A DNA stretch of 64,000 nt from Hippasteria phrygiana. Taxonomy: Eukaryota > Echinodermata > Asteroidea > Valvatida > Goniasteridae. This document shows positions 44,022 through 55,977 of the stretch, piece by piece (the stretch's first letter is position 1; every line of letters begins with the position of its first letter). Under the pieces are notes generated by a model, which saw nothing but the letters and a program-made list of their open reading frames with translations, was not told where the DNA came from and searched no databases. Made by a program: the position numbers and the translations under genes. The stretch covers positions 558,001 to 622,000 of the forward strand of contig JAZGUH010000003.1 of assembly GCA_037893225.1 (NCBI GenBank). Direction: 5' to 3'.

Positions 44022-44803
44022 AGGGCCTGTCACACACTACCGATGTACCTCGCCGGGACTAAACCGGAGCACAAAATTTACAACGGCGAGAAAATCGGCG
44101 AAACTCCGGCGAGAAAGCACTTGAAAAATCAAAATTGGCCGTAGCAATACCGATGCAGTACCGGCGTTCCCGTTGTGATACCGTTGTTCTACCGTTGTCC
44201 TATACCGATATAAGAGCCGATGTGCTACCGAATACCACTTTTCTGTCACCTTAGTGTTACCGATGCGCCGCCGATGTTATACCGATGCGCCGCCGTTGTT
44301 CTACCGATGTGCCACCGTTGACCGGAGCTACAGCGGAGTGATACCGTTGCGCTGCCGTTGTGCTGCCGATGCACTACCGATGCACTACCGATGTGATACC
44401 GAAGTGTCGCCGAAGCGTCGCCGAAGCGGCGCCGCGGCCGGTGGTATTCGGTGGTACACATTGAGGCCACCGGAGAGCCGCCGATCCATTACGGGCCGCA
44501 ACCGGTGCTCTACCGACATTAACGAGGCCATACCGGAGTACTGCCGTTGTACTGCCGTTGTAGTCCCGTTGCTCGCTCCGGCAGCGCAACGTTAGACATT
44601 TTTGAGCATGTTAAAAAATGTCTATCGTCGCCTGCCGTTGCTAAATTTTTCGCCGATGTTCTGACGATGTCCTGACGATGTACTACCGTTCTTAGCGATG
44701 TGATACCGTTGCGCTGCCGTACTAGTACCGATCCCCGAAAATCGCCAAATTTTTGCTCCGGTATAGCTCCGGCGAGCCAAATCGGCTAGGTGTGACAGGC
44801 CCT
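44022..44803. mobile_element. TIR element with CCGATG/CCGTTG quasi-repeat interior, 782 bp
   Basis: Terminal AGGGCCTGTCACAC is mirrored by GTGTGACAGGCCCT. Inside both ends the inversion continues in pieces (CTCGCCGG, ACCGGAGCA, AAATTT). Between about 44150 and 44720 the sequence is built from irregular repeats of CTACCGATG, CTGCCGTTG and CGCCGAAG words. TAT flanks both ends as a possible 3-bp target duplication. It is non-coding. Confidence 0.65.
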
Positions 44804-46489
44804 TATAGCACGCCATAGCATAGCAGGGTTGCACAAAAAGGGGGAACCTGGAGCACCGCTTCCGGGAAATGATGAGCAGAACTGGGGGAATAACGCCAAG
44901 TGGAAAAAAGATAAAGTAGTGGGGGGGAAATAATAGAGAAAAAAAATGCAACTTTGTGAATTAGTTGGGGAAACTGTGCAAAATGTCCAATGATGCTTTA
45001 AACGTTTTGTACTATATGAAAGGACAGAGCAAGTCCCAAATCATGTAAAATTATTACTAAGGTACGTCTAAACACTAGCTTACATATTGTAATCTGATTT
45101 TTATCAAACCAAATAATACACTTTTCAATTGTTTTTCCTAAAAAGGTTTACCAGATTGAGCTTACACATTATGCCCTAAATGATGTAAATAGCACCATTT
45201 AACGTCTAGAGTTTCAAAAAGAAACCACTTTGTGCAACCCGAAAGCATATAGAGAAAGGTTCATTCTCTTTGCTGATGGCGACTTCATCTCCAGGCTGAT
45301 CCGCATAAAGACATGCAGTGTGTCTGAAATCCGGTCGAACACTTTCAGTCACTAACGCCTCCTATCCCCCCAGATCACGACCCGGTTTCTCGATCATCCT
45401 GATGGTCAGATATATCGGAAGGCTTCATACTGCCGTTTTGGCGACGGCAATGAATAAATGCAGTGATGAATTCCCACTTCACACGGAAAATGCCACTTCG
45501 ATCAGACCGCCAAGAATGACAGCAGGAAAAAAAACAGGAAAAAAAAACAGGAAAAAAAAAACCACAAACTACTAAACACGGAGTTCTTCTATCGGTGAAG
45601 GGTTTAGCGCTTGATCAATCCGTCCCACCCCCTAAGCCCCCGGGCGCATCTGCAGCCATATTCCGGTGCTGTGAACTTTTTAGGGAAAAGAGCAAAGCCC
45701 GCGTAAATGATGCAGGAGGGAACAAAACTATAAGCTGAAGAAAAGTGAAGTGACGGGAAAGATTTGGCGCGAAAATAACAAGCTCGGGTAATTTTGATCC
45801 GACTACAGCTGACAGGTTCGGTTCTATAGACGTAGGTGATAAAATGATATATTTTTATGAAGAAATATAACCTTTTGAAAACTGTTTTGTTTTATTCTGA
45901 TTTTTTTCTAATATAAAGGAGAACCAGACTTAACAAAAAATCCATTTGTAAGCAGAATGTTTTTTAAAGGGAAGGTTTTTTTTGTTGGGAGGGGGGGGGG
46001 GGGTAAGTAAGTAAGGCTACGGGAGGCTACACCCCCTTCCCCAGGCCTACTCCCCTTCCCCCGTAGAACTGTGTAAGGTCCATACTTGGGTTTTCATTAG
46101 TCTAAAGAATGTGTATTTATATCAGGTGTTTCAACTTCACTGCCACATTGAGATCGATAAATGCAGACCAAAGAACTTGACCCTGTGTGTGAGTATATCG
46201 TACACGATAGGTGCCTTGCTAAAGTGTACGAGGTGCATGTGTGGTCATACATGCACCTCACTATGGTGATGCTCACAAACACCCGATTGATTTGCCAACC
46301 AACCCTCACTGTTGCATCTTATATGTGAGGTACGGCATGTCATGATATCCTAATAATTTCAGTTATCTCATGCACTTGAAGTTCCTCTTGTTCATGATTC
46401 TGGGGTATACGTACTGCTGCAGAGGTGCGTGAGGTGGGCTCACTCTATAGTGGGGTAGAGGAGGCGAGTTGGTCTCACCAACGGTGGAA
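44804..46489. other. intergenic DNA
   Basis: No supported gene. There is an A/G-rich stretch at 45523-45562 and a G run near 45991-46002. Confidence 0.4.
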
Positions 46490-46690
46490 GTTACCCCGCC
46501 TGGGTCTCAGGCCTATAGGTCTGAACAATTCTTTGGTATCTATTGAAGATTTATCCTCTATTTAGATCTGGATCTGAAAGTGTGCAAGGATGTGAGGCTG
46601 ACAACATGAAATGTGGCCAACCCTACCACCGCTGTTGTAGTCCTATAGTGGCGTTTAGCCTTGTATTGGGCGACTTCCATACAAAATTAA
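46490..46690. repeat. interspersed repeat, copy 2
   Basis: Diverged copy of 41090-41235. It carries TTCTTTGGTATCTATTGAAG, AACATGAAATGTGGCC and CTACCACC in the same order. Confidence 0.5.
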
Positions 46691-47542
46691 AATCATGATA
46701 CTGAACAAGACAATATGGAACGCAAGATGTTAGTCGAGTGCCTCTTAATGCCGGTGTGGCCTTTCCATCCATCGTCTTGAATTCCAATTGCCCATGCCGT
46801 AAACCTCGACCTATTTCATTTCAGTGAAAAATCCGTATTTATTCCCTCGTAAAACCTGCCGTTAATCTGCCACAGACAGTAGTGTGTCGACACGCAATTT
46901 ACCACAAGCACGCGATCACGTCGTGAAAGGTGCAACATGAATCCATATGTCAAATTCATTTGCTTGTTTTTCCCCTTGTGTATCCCACTGGATTCAGCAC
47001 TTCAAACGAGGCAAACAGATTTGCCTCATCAACCGTTTCTTTGATGATGTTTATTTCACCAAGAATTGAAGAAAATAATTCAAATGAAACATCCTCGATA
47101 CCTTACAAATTGCCCGTCAATTCCGATTCATTTAGAAAATTCCGAAGAGGTGTTAAGTGTTTTTTTAAATTTTCAACCTTCCTTTTGATCTTTTTTCTCT
47201 ATCCAGAATTGAATAAAATTGTTCAAAAAGGAAACACCCTTGACACTTTGGAAGATTCCTGCCAAATCCGATAAGTCCTGCGTGTAAGCTATATGGTCAA
47301 AACAATTTACTCCATCAACGGGTAAAGTGGTACGATCTGGTAAAGTAAATCTTGATTTACGACAAACGGATAGTTGTCTCCAGCCGTGGAAAGGCTGGGG
47401 CATTGTCGACATCCACGACACAATTTAGGAGCGTTTTAGCCGTTATTTATGACTAAAAACTTGTCAAGATTACTTGCCGAGAGTTTATTAAAGGGATACA
47501 ATGTCCTTTGGACTACAAACAAAACGTTCGTCCTAAAATAGC
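46691..47542. other. intergenic DNA
   Basis: No recognised gene. The frames at 46930-47274 (plus) and 47173-47421 (minus) have no identifiable content. Confidence 0.35.
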
Positions 47543-47874
47543 TACACTGTAAAAACCCAACAGCTAACACTTTTTGAACACTTCAACGCGTTCATATTAA
47601 TACTTTACACGTAGATGTATAGGAGGCGTTATACGCTATTAATACTTGAACACGTTTAAATAGGCGTTGGTGTTAATGATTATTAACATTCTAAAGTGTT
47701 AAAATCTACCTAAATTAACAACTCAAGCTTTGATAATCATTAAAACCAACGCAAATTTAAACGTGTTTTAGTGTTAATCGCGTGGAACGCCTCCTATATA
47801 CCTTTACGTGTAAAGTATTAATATTAACGCGTTGAAGTGTTAAAAAAGTGTAAGCCGTTGGTTTTTATAGTGTA
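47543..47874. mobile_element. 332-bp palindromic foldback MITE
   Basis: The left half begins TACACTGTAAAAACCCAACA, then CACTTCAACGCGTT and GGAGGCGTT. The right half mirrors it (AACGCGTTGAAGTGTTAAAA, then CGTTGGTTTTTATAGTGTA). Almost the entire element is one imperfect inverted repeat with its centre near 47705. TA at both edges could be a TA target duplication. Confidence 0.75.
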
Positions 47875-48451
47875 TGGTTGGAAAGATCATTTAAATTAGA
47901 ATATAATACTGTACACTACCATCCCTTGAACATGTGCCTTTTGTCTGAAAATCGTTGACGAAAATAATTTCGGGGATGCTAGTTTGGTTCGGAAAAGTCG
48001 GACCGTTGGAATACAGAGTGGTGCCCTTAGCGCTTTGGTTGCGTACAGGCTGTACTATGCGCGGCGCCAGTCTAAATGTCCGGATGTTGATGCTTCGTTT
48101 TTTCTCCCTAATTTCTCCGTTAATATGACACATTATGGCAGGCTTTTTACACTCGCACCTTGAAAATAGGTTAGGTAACTAACCGAAGATATTAAATTTG
48201 GGGCATTGCAGGGCAATGTGTGCTTTTAAGCCGATTTGTCCAGGGAGTAAAGCCTAGTTTCTATATCGCCGTTGCGCCTTCACAGACTGCGCAGACAGTA
48301 CGCGGAACCGTCGTAAAAGGGACGTGCTGCGACGTCTGGAGGGCGCTGCGATCGATCCGATACGCAACGTAATGACATTGCGTTCATGCATCTAGCTAGC
48401 TTGTCCAATATGGCGGCGCTCAACAAATCATTTCTATTCGAGTGCAGACTC

Positions 48452-48510
48452 TTCAATTCAACTCAATTCAATTCAATTCAATTCAATTCAATAAAATACA
48501 ATAAAATACA
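48452..48510. repeat. (ATTCA)n then (ATAAAATACA)n microsatellite
   Basis: About five AATTC/ATTCA units are followed by a repeated AATAAAATAC unit. Confidence 0.85.
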
Positions 48511-48705
48511 AGCGGAAGCATCGGGTGTGGCATTGTGGGATTGATTCTGTGACCGAAATTAATTTTATTTAATTTGGGAGGCTAATCATCCTTCCTCGCA
48601 GCTGGGGTGCTGAATTGCGAAGGACGCGGCTACAGCGTGGTCGAGTCGAAGGCACGTAATGTGTTTCCATTCACCGAAACGATCGGCGGGCAAACGGTAG
48701 GGATA

Positions 48706-48756
48706 CGCAGACGATCGGCAAAGTTGAACCAAGTTCAACTTTGCCGATAGTCTGCG
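48706..48756. other. 51-nt hairpin with 23-bp stem
   Basis: CGCAGACGATCGGCAAAGTT then GAA pairs with TTC then AACTTTGCCGATAGTCTGCG, with one mismatch and a 5-nt loop. No further foldback surrounds it. The size is close to a miRNA precursor stem, but slightly short and too symmetric. A tiny foldback or siRNA source is as likely. Confidence 0.65.
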
Positions 48757-49236
48757 TGATAGTGTGTATGGGTTGCCAGCGACGTTTACGGAGGAAATGT
48801 TTTCATGTCTGCGCTGTATAGTTTGGGTGCTTTTTGTGTTGCACTCTGCGTTTCTTACGTCGATATGGAAACCAGGGTTTAGTTGATGGACTGTGATTTA
48901 TACATACAGTAAACTTAAGTCCAAACGTAATTCAACGGCAACATGCTGGAAAGACAGTGTACGCAGACTTCAAAACAACTTTTCATTACCAACTTATGTA
49001 ACAGCAATATTATAAATTCGTGCATAGAACCAATCTCTGATCTGTGTACAACTAATTAATATTAATTTATCAAACAATCCCCAAGTCGTATCCTAATTGA
49101 GTGATCCCCACAGTGTCGCTTCCCAGGTTGTATCGTAAAGTTGGGCGTGATCCCTGGCTATACGGCATTATGGGTTTATGACTTCTGACAAGTGCCCACC
49201 CGAACATACTGACAATTTGGGAAACCGCCAACATAG
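48757..49236. other. intergenic DNA
   Basis: Nothing recognised. Confidence 0.4.
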
Positions 49237-49309
49237 GGCAAGATAGCTCAGTTGGTAGAGCGCCGGTACGGTATTCCGTAAGTCGCAGGTTCGATTCCCG
49301 CTCCTGCCA
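49237..49309 (+). mobile_element. tRNA-derived SINE head (degenerate tRNA)
   Basis: 73 nt fold onto the tRNA numbering. The acceptor GGCAAGA/TCCTGCC has one mismatch. TAGCTCAGTTGGTAGAGC forms a perfect D arm (box A). The T arm GCAGGTTCGATTCCCGC (box B) has one mismatch. The anticodon arm is broken: only three of five pairs form and position 33 is not T. It is followed by ACTTTTCTTTGTTCAC without a polymerase III terminator right after the discriminator base. This is the head of a SINE, not a working tRNA. Confidence 0.75.
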
Positions 49310-51084
49310 CTTTTCTTTGTTCACTTTAAAAATAATTAATTTTAGGCATCAAAACATGTAATAAAAATCAGTTCAGATCGCCTTCAGTTAGAATATCAAA
49401 TTAACAGCTAACTATTCACTACTAATTATTCCTCTCTCTACCTAGACTGTTGCCCTACTGTTCCACCCCAGTGGGCACACCACAAATCCTAGCTTGCTTC
49501 AGGATTATAGCGTTTACTTTCTTAGAGTTTAGGCATTCTCCTGAAGACGGTCAGAGCATATTGACCGGACTCTTGTCGAAGTAAACATCTCAACTCATTA
49601 AAAATTACAAAATACTACACGGAAGCAAACCATAGCCCTATGTTTCCATCAAAACAACCAATGAAAGTTTTGCTGGAAAAAAAACAAGTAAAAGCTGAAT
49701 CTGTCTCCCCGGACGTTCCACAGGCAAACCAGCTTCTACAAATCACAGGGTACCGGAACTCCGTAAGTATGACGTCATTTTGAATCCGGAAGTGCAATGC
49801 AAGTGAGTGCAAAAATGATTGGAGTACGCATGCGTGTAGCTGCAGGCGCTGTTCATAGAGCTCCACGTATTTCAAACCCGGAAGTAAAGATAGATTATGA
49901 GATCACGATATCGACAACCACCGGTAGCTGACTGCAGTCCTGCATGCCTGCAGCTCGGCACATCACCCTTGCACTTTGGCCTTTTCAACGGCGACGTGTT
50001 TTTGCCCCATTACTTGGACTCCTCAATTCAAGAATCCGTACGCGACAGGTCATTGCCACGAGAGATGGCACAATCAGAACAAGAATAGAATCTCACTCCG
50101 ACCTCTGAAACGATCGACGTCTGCGCCACTTGAATGAGCAGGGGAGAGACAAACCGCTTCCGTTAAACAACACCACCGTCAAGCAGGGTTCAGCTTACTC
50201 TGCGCAGTCGTTAAGGAAATGAGGAGACTTTTATTTTGAGCACAAGGGTTTGTCGAATTGATTCTTTTTTAATCCATCTTTATCCTGTCTTGACACTGAC
50301 GGGCGAATAGACGAGCCACTTCAATCCTCTCATCCAGTTGGCAGAACATGAGATGGGCAGTCGATGCTGCTGCATCTTCAAATCCGACAGACGATAGACT
50401 TGTCCTAGCCATCTGAATTTCAAATTGATCAGTTCAGTGACGTCGTAACGCCCGCTGGCAGATGCGTGAAGGTCGTGATTTTTTAAACTGACCATCAATG
50501 TGTTCGGCTTGGTGGAACTCTGCAGGCGCAAATGGGTACGGTACCGGTACTCTGTAGCAGGTCAGCTGTTATACGAGTAGCCTGGTTCCGAATTGGAGTA
50601 TCGCTGTCATGGAAGTGATTAAGCCTATCGAACGTTGTACGCCAAGTGACCAGCCCAATGTCATGGAAAGTAACACCGAATTCTGTGTCAACGGCCTGCA
50701 ATTCTGTGCTAACCGAGCTAGCACATAAATTCTGCGCTAACCCCCGTAAGCACAGAACACTTGTTAGTTACGGGATGTACGCATGCGCACAAGCCAGAAT
50801 TCCTTGCTAATCCGTGAAATACGCTGACCGTTAGCGCAGAATTTTCTGCTCTAGTTAGCGGAATGTTTTTGCTTACCATTACGGATTCCATGAAATTGGG
50901 CCCTACAATGAGAAAGAAAACACTGCAGCTTCTGATACCTTTCCTATGAACCCACTTTAATACCTGATTATACACAGGCTTTCTAACTACTTGAGGATTT
51001 TTCTGATAAATAAACTGAACCCGGGACACATCGTATCAAATGGAACACACAATGCACGGCTGCAGCGAACTTACAAGACGGCGC
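49310..51084. other. intergenic DNA with inverted segment
   Basis: No supported gene. At 50700-50870 AATTCTGCGCTAAC recurs inverted as GTTAGCGCAGAATT with related flanks, suggesting another small foldback. Frames at 50280-51029 are uncharacterised. Confidence 0.4.
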
Positions 51085-51310
51085 CTTTATAAGAGAGGAA
51101 TGGGATGCACGAGGCGCACACAGCCACCAACATTGTGCTTTAAGGCGCTACGTCATAGTCACCAGGCCCTATGACTTTTAGACAATCTCAGCTCCGACTT
51201 CCGACACAGTTCCTCCGTTGCCGGGGAGGAGCAATGACAAAGTGCCTTGCTCAGGGACACAAACACCACGATCTCATGGCTGGGTTTGAACCCGCAATCC
51301 CTATACACGG
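51085..51310 (-). mobile_element. SINE body (reverse strand), head truncated
   Basis: AAGGCGCTACGTCATAG, CAAAGTGCCTTGCTCAGGGA and TTTGAACCCGCAATC match the reverse-strand SINE at 10230-10535. The head is cut where the next, forward SINE begins. Confidence 0.55.
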
Positions 51311-51316
51311 AAGTGG

Positions 51317-51555
51317 AAGTGCCGTGGCCTAGTGGTTTGGAGCATCGAATTCATTGTCTTCGGGTAATTCTGCAAGTTGTGGGTTCGAGCCCAGTCCTGG
51401 TCCATAGCTCTTCTACGCTTAAAATGGGTAGAGGCATTATTATAATGCCTTGCACTGGACTAGTTACCCATCCCGACCCTATTCATACTGTGAAGAGATC
51501 AGATTAGCTTGTCTTGTTTCAGTGTGAGGGGCTGCTGGTTCTTCCACACTTTCCT
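51317..51555 (+). mobile_element. tRNA-derived SINE (forward)
   Basis: The head GCCGTGGCCTAGTGGTTTGG is box A-like, and TTGTGGGTTCGAGCCCAGTC is box B. The body ends with CTTGTCTTGTTTCAGTGTGA, also found at 42965-43075. Confidence 0.6.
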
Positions 51556-52270
51556 CTATAGCCCACACCTCGAGTGGCCTTTGGCCTTGTGATGGGCGAT
51601 TTGCATAACAAAAAAAACGACCTCAAGCTTAATGTGTAGACCAGTAGTAGGCCGGGGTAGTTAGTGAAACGTGGACCTTTGTCACACCCTTCGTCACACC
51701 CTTCACTCTTCCTACGAATCTGATTAGTTTGTAGGACATCCACCAGTCCTACCAATATACATGTATAATTATTTACGTACTGGTGAGGACAAAAAGGAGG
51801 GTTCAACAAAGGGAACAATACTGTCCTCACGCTTATTTCTTTGTTCCGGAAAAGTGAGGACAGGCAAACTAGTGCTTAGTCTATGGGGATGGGTTAGTGT
51901 GTAGGACAATAGAAAGTCCTGACCAGGATGGAAAAAAAAGTACCATTGTATTGGTTATTTCAACCAGTCTGTTTTAAAGTGCTTGTGAGTAGAGTTACGC
52001 CCTCGTGGGATTCAAAAGAACAAATGAGGATATGGATACGTAACATTGAATCTTGAGTTACCTCAGACTTATTTATTAGGCTAACACACGTTTACTGCAA
52101 AACACGTTTTACCCCTTCCCCGGTCTTCTCTAGCCCTGCCCCCCTAAAACCAATATGCTCGAAGAAAACAAATAGCATTATAAAGGTCACGTGCCCATTA
52201 TATATGATAATTACACCAGCGAGTAGATTCACAAATGTGCATCACGTGCACGGGTGTCTACACGTATGTC
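51556..52270. other. intergenic DNA
   Basis: No gene recognised. Confidence 0.4.
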
Positions 52271-52538
52271 GGTCATTCCATAAATGTGGGGTCCAAAAGT
52301 GTGACAATTTTGGTGTCCAAGTTACAAAGTGACATGAATAAGATTTTGCAATTCCGGACACATTCTTAAATACCTTCTAGAGTGATTGTGTAAAATAAAG
52401 TGCCTGCCAAACAAGTAAAAAATAGTATGAAGTCAATTTTAATTATAATTGATAGGAAATTAGCAAATTACACAGGTCAGGTGTAACATGGACACCAAAA
52501 AGAGTCACACTTTTGGACCCCAAATTTATGGAATGACC
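52271..52538. mobile_element. 268-bp MITE with 35-bp TIRs
   Basis: GGTCATTCCATAAATGTGGG then GTCCAAAAGTGTGAC at the left matches the inverse of the right end with one mismatch in 35. It is non-coding inside. The target duplication is not clear. Confidence 0.8.
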
Positions 52539-52816
52539 CATATATTGAGTACGGTATTTTTCGTTAAAGAGAAAAATCTAAATCATATAGATCTGGGCTT
52601 CTTGACCTCGTGGCCATGGAGTCTAGGTCGTTTTTTGCCCTGTAATTCATTATTCCACTGGTCCTCGCTATAACGATGAAAATTGATTAAAAAAAGTGAT
52701 TTGTTATTTTTGTTAGAATGAACACAGTAAATGAACCGTCAGATAATATACTTGGAGGGAAAATATGAATGTCCACGAAGTGCATGACATGTAGGACCAA
52801 TAGTAGGTTTAACATC

Positions 52817-54498
52817 TGTCGGACCCTGTTAAATTTTGAATATTCTTGTACAAAATTTAGTCCGACAAATGTTTGTGAATGTTTCACTCTCACCGCTGCA
52901 TCTTAGCCACGTTGGCAATTCCGGAGCTGCCCAAGGGTACATGTTACACTTACATAAAGCCCCCCTTTTGCAACTCTGCAGATTTTAGTGTTAAGTTTGG
53001 AAAGTTTGGCCACGCTGGACAACATGGCACGAACATGGGACCAGATTGGTCAATTCCTAGCGCCAAGGACAGTTTTTCGCGCTTGCATAAAAACCTAAAA
53101 TGCAAGCATTGCAATCTTGTTGCTTAGGTGGCGGAAAGTTTGGCCACGCTGTACAACGTGGCACAGACATAAGACCAGATTGGTCAATTCCTTAGATGTT
53201 CACGCACCCTGAAGAATTTTAGTCCCCTATTCCTTTTCTGATTGGTTCTAAGCAATCGGAAGGTTAATTACCTCATTGTTTTAGTTTTCCGACCAATGAA
53301 AATTTTCCCCCAAGCCTTTCCGAGCGCGTGTTTCGGCATGACTTTATCCCCCGTCTTGCTTCGAGCCCCTCAGAAGCGAACAAGACCTCGATGCGAGAAG
53401 ATCGTACTCCCAAAGTGCCCCAAATTGCACTTTTCCGAATAGTCACATAGTTTTAGGAACGCGTCAGATACTTCCCTAAGTTTTCCGTTCCTAAAACCTC
53501 TTCTCGCATCCATCTACCACGTGCTCTGTTGATACAGAACACAAGTCCACCAGGTCTCGCTTTGGGGAGTTGACCCGGTTCACCTCTCCACCTGGCCCGT
53601 TTCTCACCACCCCTTTCCTGGACTGACGGCACTCCTTGGAGCCTGTCTCGACGTCGCTGACTGTTTTGGACCCGGAGCCCATCTGAGTCGTGTCGCCGCT
53701 TCCACGCCGTACGCAAGCCCCAAGTAGAGTGCCCAAACCAGCTAAGATCCACACCTACTTATTACCTTGATTATTTTGTTGTGATTATTTTCTCCATTGG
53801 CTTAATATTGTTTTTCCTACCCCAAAATGTATGCTGTTGGCATCTTTTGTTGAATTTTATTACAACGTCTCTCTCAGTTGAGAGATATGTGTTTTCCTTG
53901 AAATTCTCTTTGCGACTTCTTATCAGGATTAGGTCGAGTGAAATTAAGCCAATGTAGAATTTAAGATCTTTTACATTGTCAATTTTGAATGTTGCCTTGA
54001 TTGTGTTCTCGATGGTATTCCCGCGTGTTAATACCTCAGTGGTCTAATCCTCTTTTCTTTGCATTCGCATCAAATTCTGTTTGTTTTCCCGTACTCACAA
54101 CTAGTGAGTTTTTTTGATATGGAGTTCCAATTGGTACTTCATTGATTCATTTTTTCCTCTTTTGCGACTGATTTGTTGGCTCTTTTCCCTCTCGCGTGAA
54201 TGCTAAATTTTGAGTCGTTGAGTCGATTGCCGATATTCTGGCTCCCCATTTTAAACCATTGAAGTTATAACACCTTGAATATTTTTACTATTTGATAACG
54301 TTCCCCCGACCAATTACTGTTGACGGACCCTGAATTTTTATTAGCTGAAGGGAATGTTTCAATAACAATATTGTTGTCCTGTAAGAAAGGGATCAACTAA
54401 ATTTCGCTGTCTGTGTGATTTCTTTACCATGAGCAACATCCTTATTTATAAACGAACCCCCGCAGGACTCGGACAAAACTCGGGTAATACCTGTGACA
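52817..54498 (+). repeat. 5' LTR (LTR1)
   Basis: It runs from TGTCGGACCC to CCTGTGACA, about 1682 bp, long for a Gypsy LTR. Inside are two 62-63-bp direct repeats (52999-53060 and 53133-53195: GGAAAGTTTGGCCACGCTG to GACCAGATTGGTCAATTCC). Frames within it (for example 52879-53127) are shared by all copies only because the copies are near-identical, and I do not treat them as genes. Confidence 0.9.
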
Positions 54499-54882
54499 AA
54501 ATTGGAGGCACCGCCCGGATTTGCTCAATTTTCCAAATTGTTTCCCTTGTAGACTCTTCGCCATTCATGTTGTTCTTCTAGAAACTTGCTGCTCTTTGAT
54601 TTTTTGCCTATAAAGGGAAACATTACAAATCTTTTGACAGAAGCTCTTTTAAAGTTGATCTTAGATATATTGTTGTTGATTCATTCCTGACGGATTATTT
54701 TGTGCTAACCTTTCCCTTTCTTCCATATTGTTGATTGTTGATTGCCATTTTGCCTTTGAATTTGAATTTTTGTATATTTCATATTCCTTTGTTGGTGCAT
54801 TTTTCCCCATTACTATTCCTTCTATCTTGTTCTCCTAATTTAATATCATATTGTCGTGGTATTTCTGTATCAATTGAGCACG
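54499..54882 (+). promoter_or_regulatory. untranslated leader and primer-binding region
   Basis: TGGAGGCACCGCCCGG begins four bases after the LTR end, as expected for a tRNA primer-binding site starting TGG. I do not assign the tRNA. The rest of the leader is T-rich and non-coding. Confidence 0.6.
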
Positions 54883-55977
54883 ATGGAATTTTCAGAGGCC
54901 TTTAAGGAATTTTTGTCCCTTCATGACAAGACTATAGATGATTTAAAGCCCCTTGGGTTAGTTCCGGAAGAAGCTAAGGCAGACGAAGCCATAACATATA
55001 GTGGGGGTGTTAAGCCGAAAGTGGTCCATGTCGTTGACAAAGTCCCGAGCAGGTCATATCGCCGGCTGAGGTTGTTTTCAGGGAAGTTCCCTGTCCCCTC
55101 TGGTGAGCTTGACTTCGAAAATTGGCGACGTTTAGCACGCCAACTCTTGAGAGACGAAAGCGTTCCGGATGGTGAAAAGAAGAGTCGGATTACAGAAGCA
55201 TTGGTCCCACCAGCTCTAGACGTCATCTGGGCCGTACCTGATTGGAGTTCGGCGCAAGATTATTTGAACTGTCTCTGCAGGGCATATGGTCCCACTGCCG
55301 ACGGCGACGAGCTATTGACCACGTTTCGGTGTACTTACCAGAAGGAGGAGGAGAAGGCATCCGACTATCTTCTTCGATTGTATGCGCTCCTAACACAGGT
55401 GGTTGAGATGGACGGCATCCACGATGACGACTCCGATAAGGTCCTCTGTAGTCAGTTTCAGCGTGGGTGTCTGTATAACGAGACACTCTTAAACATGCTT
55501 CAGCTGAGGTCTAAGAAGGACAACCCACTCAGCATGGTTCTTCTTCTACACGAAGTGCGAGCTGCAGAGGCCTTGTTGGAGGAGAAGTCAGACCGGAGGA
55601 AGGTGACAGCCAAACCAGCCAAACGAGTGGTTGCCTTAGCCCAGACTGCAACAGATGCCAACCTAGGTCCAAAGACGGTCCCCAGTCCAGTATCACAAGA
55701 CGGCGGTGAGGTTGCAGAGTTGCGACAAACCGTTGACCGTTTGCACCGCCGATTGGACGGACTGTTCAAGAGTCAACAGAATAACGCACCTAGGGACCGG
55801 GCATCAGCAACTCCCCGCCGGTACACCAAAAGATCCATATTTTGTTACAACTGCGGAGAGGATGGGCACCGGATGGACGCCTGCTCCAATAAAAAGAATC
55901 CGACACTGGTACAGGAGAAAATGATGTCGCGTCTAGAAGAGTCCAAGGGCTCGGGAAACGGAAACGGGCAGCTGTAG
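54883..55977 (+). CDS. gag: Gypsy Gag (364 aa) with CCHC zinc knuckle
   Basis: This is the structural polyprotein of the retrotransposon particle. I start at the ATG 54883 (CACGATGG, METFSEA-like MEFSEAF), because the longer frame begins with a GTG. The middle (FENWRRLARQLL to RGCLYNETLLNML) has the helical capsid character of Gypsy Gag. A short coiled segment (LRQTVDRLHRRLDGL) precedes the zinc knuckle CYNCGEDGHRMDAC at residues 321-334 (C-x2-C-x4-H-x4-C), which would bind the RNA. The frame ends GNGNGQL at TAG 55975-55977, just past the slippery site. Confidence 0.93.
   Translation: MEFSEAFKEFLSLHDKTIDDLKPLGLVPEEAKADEAITYSGGVKPKVVHVVDKVPSRSYRRLRLFSGKFPVPSGELDFENWRRLARQLLRDESVPDGEKKSRITEALVPPALDVIWAVPDWSSAQDYLNCLCRAYGPTADGDELLTTFRCTYQKEEEKASDYLLRLYALLTQVVEMDGIHDDDSDKVLCSQFQRGCLYNETLLNMLQLRSKKDNPLSMVLLLHEVRAAEALLEEKSDRRKVTAKPAKRVVALAQTATDANLGPKTVPSPVSQDGGEVAELRQTVDRLHRRLDGLFKSQQNNAPRDRASATPRRYTKRSIFCYNCGEDGHRMDACSNKKNPTLVQEKMMSRLEESKGSGNGNGQL

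Noticed and set aside
49237..49309. Functional tRNA gene
   Set aside because: The anticodon stem has only three of five pairs, position 33 is not T, and no polymerase III terminator follows directly.
49070..49324. Minus-strand frame containing RESNLRLTEYRTGALPTELS
   Set aside because: This is the familiar reverse translation of a tRNA-derived SINE head, not a gene.
52879..53754. Conserved 66-99-codon frames repeated at 52.9, 60.8 and 62.5 kb
   Set aside because: They lie in the LTRs and are identical only because the LTRs are near-identical copies.
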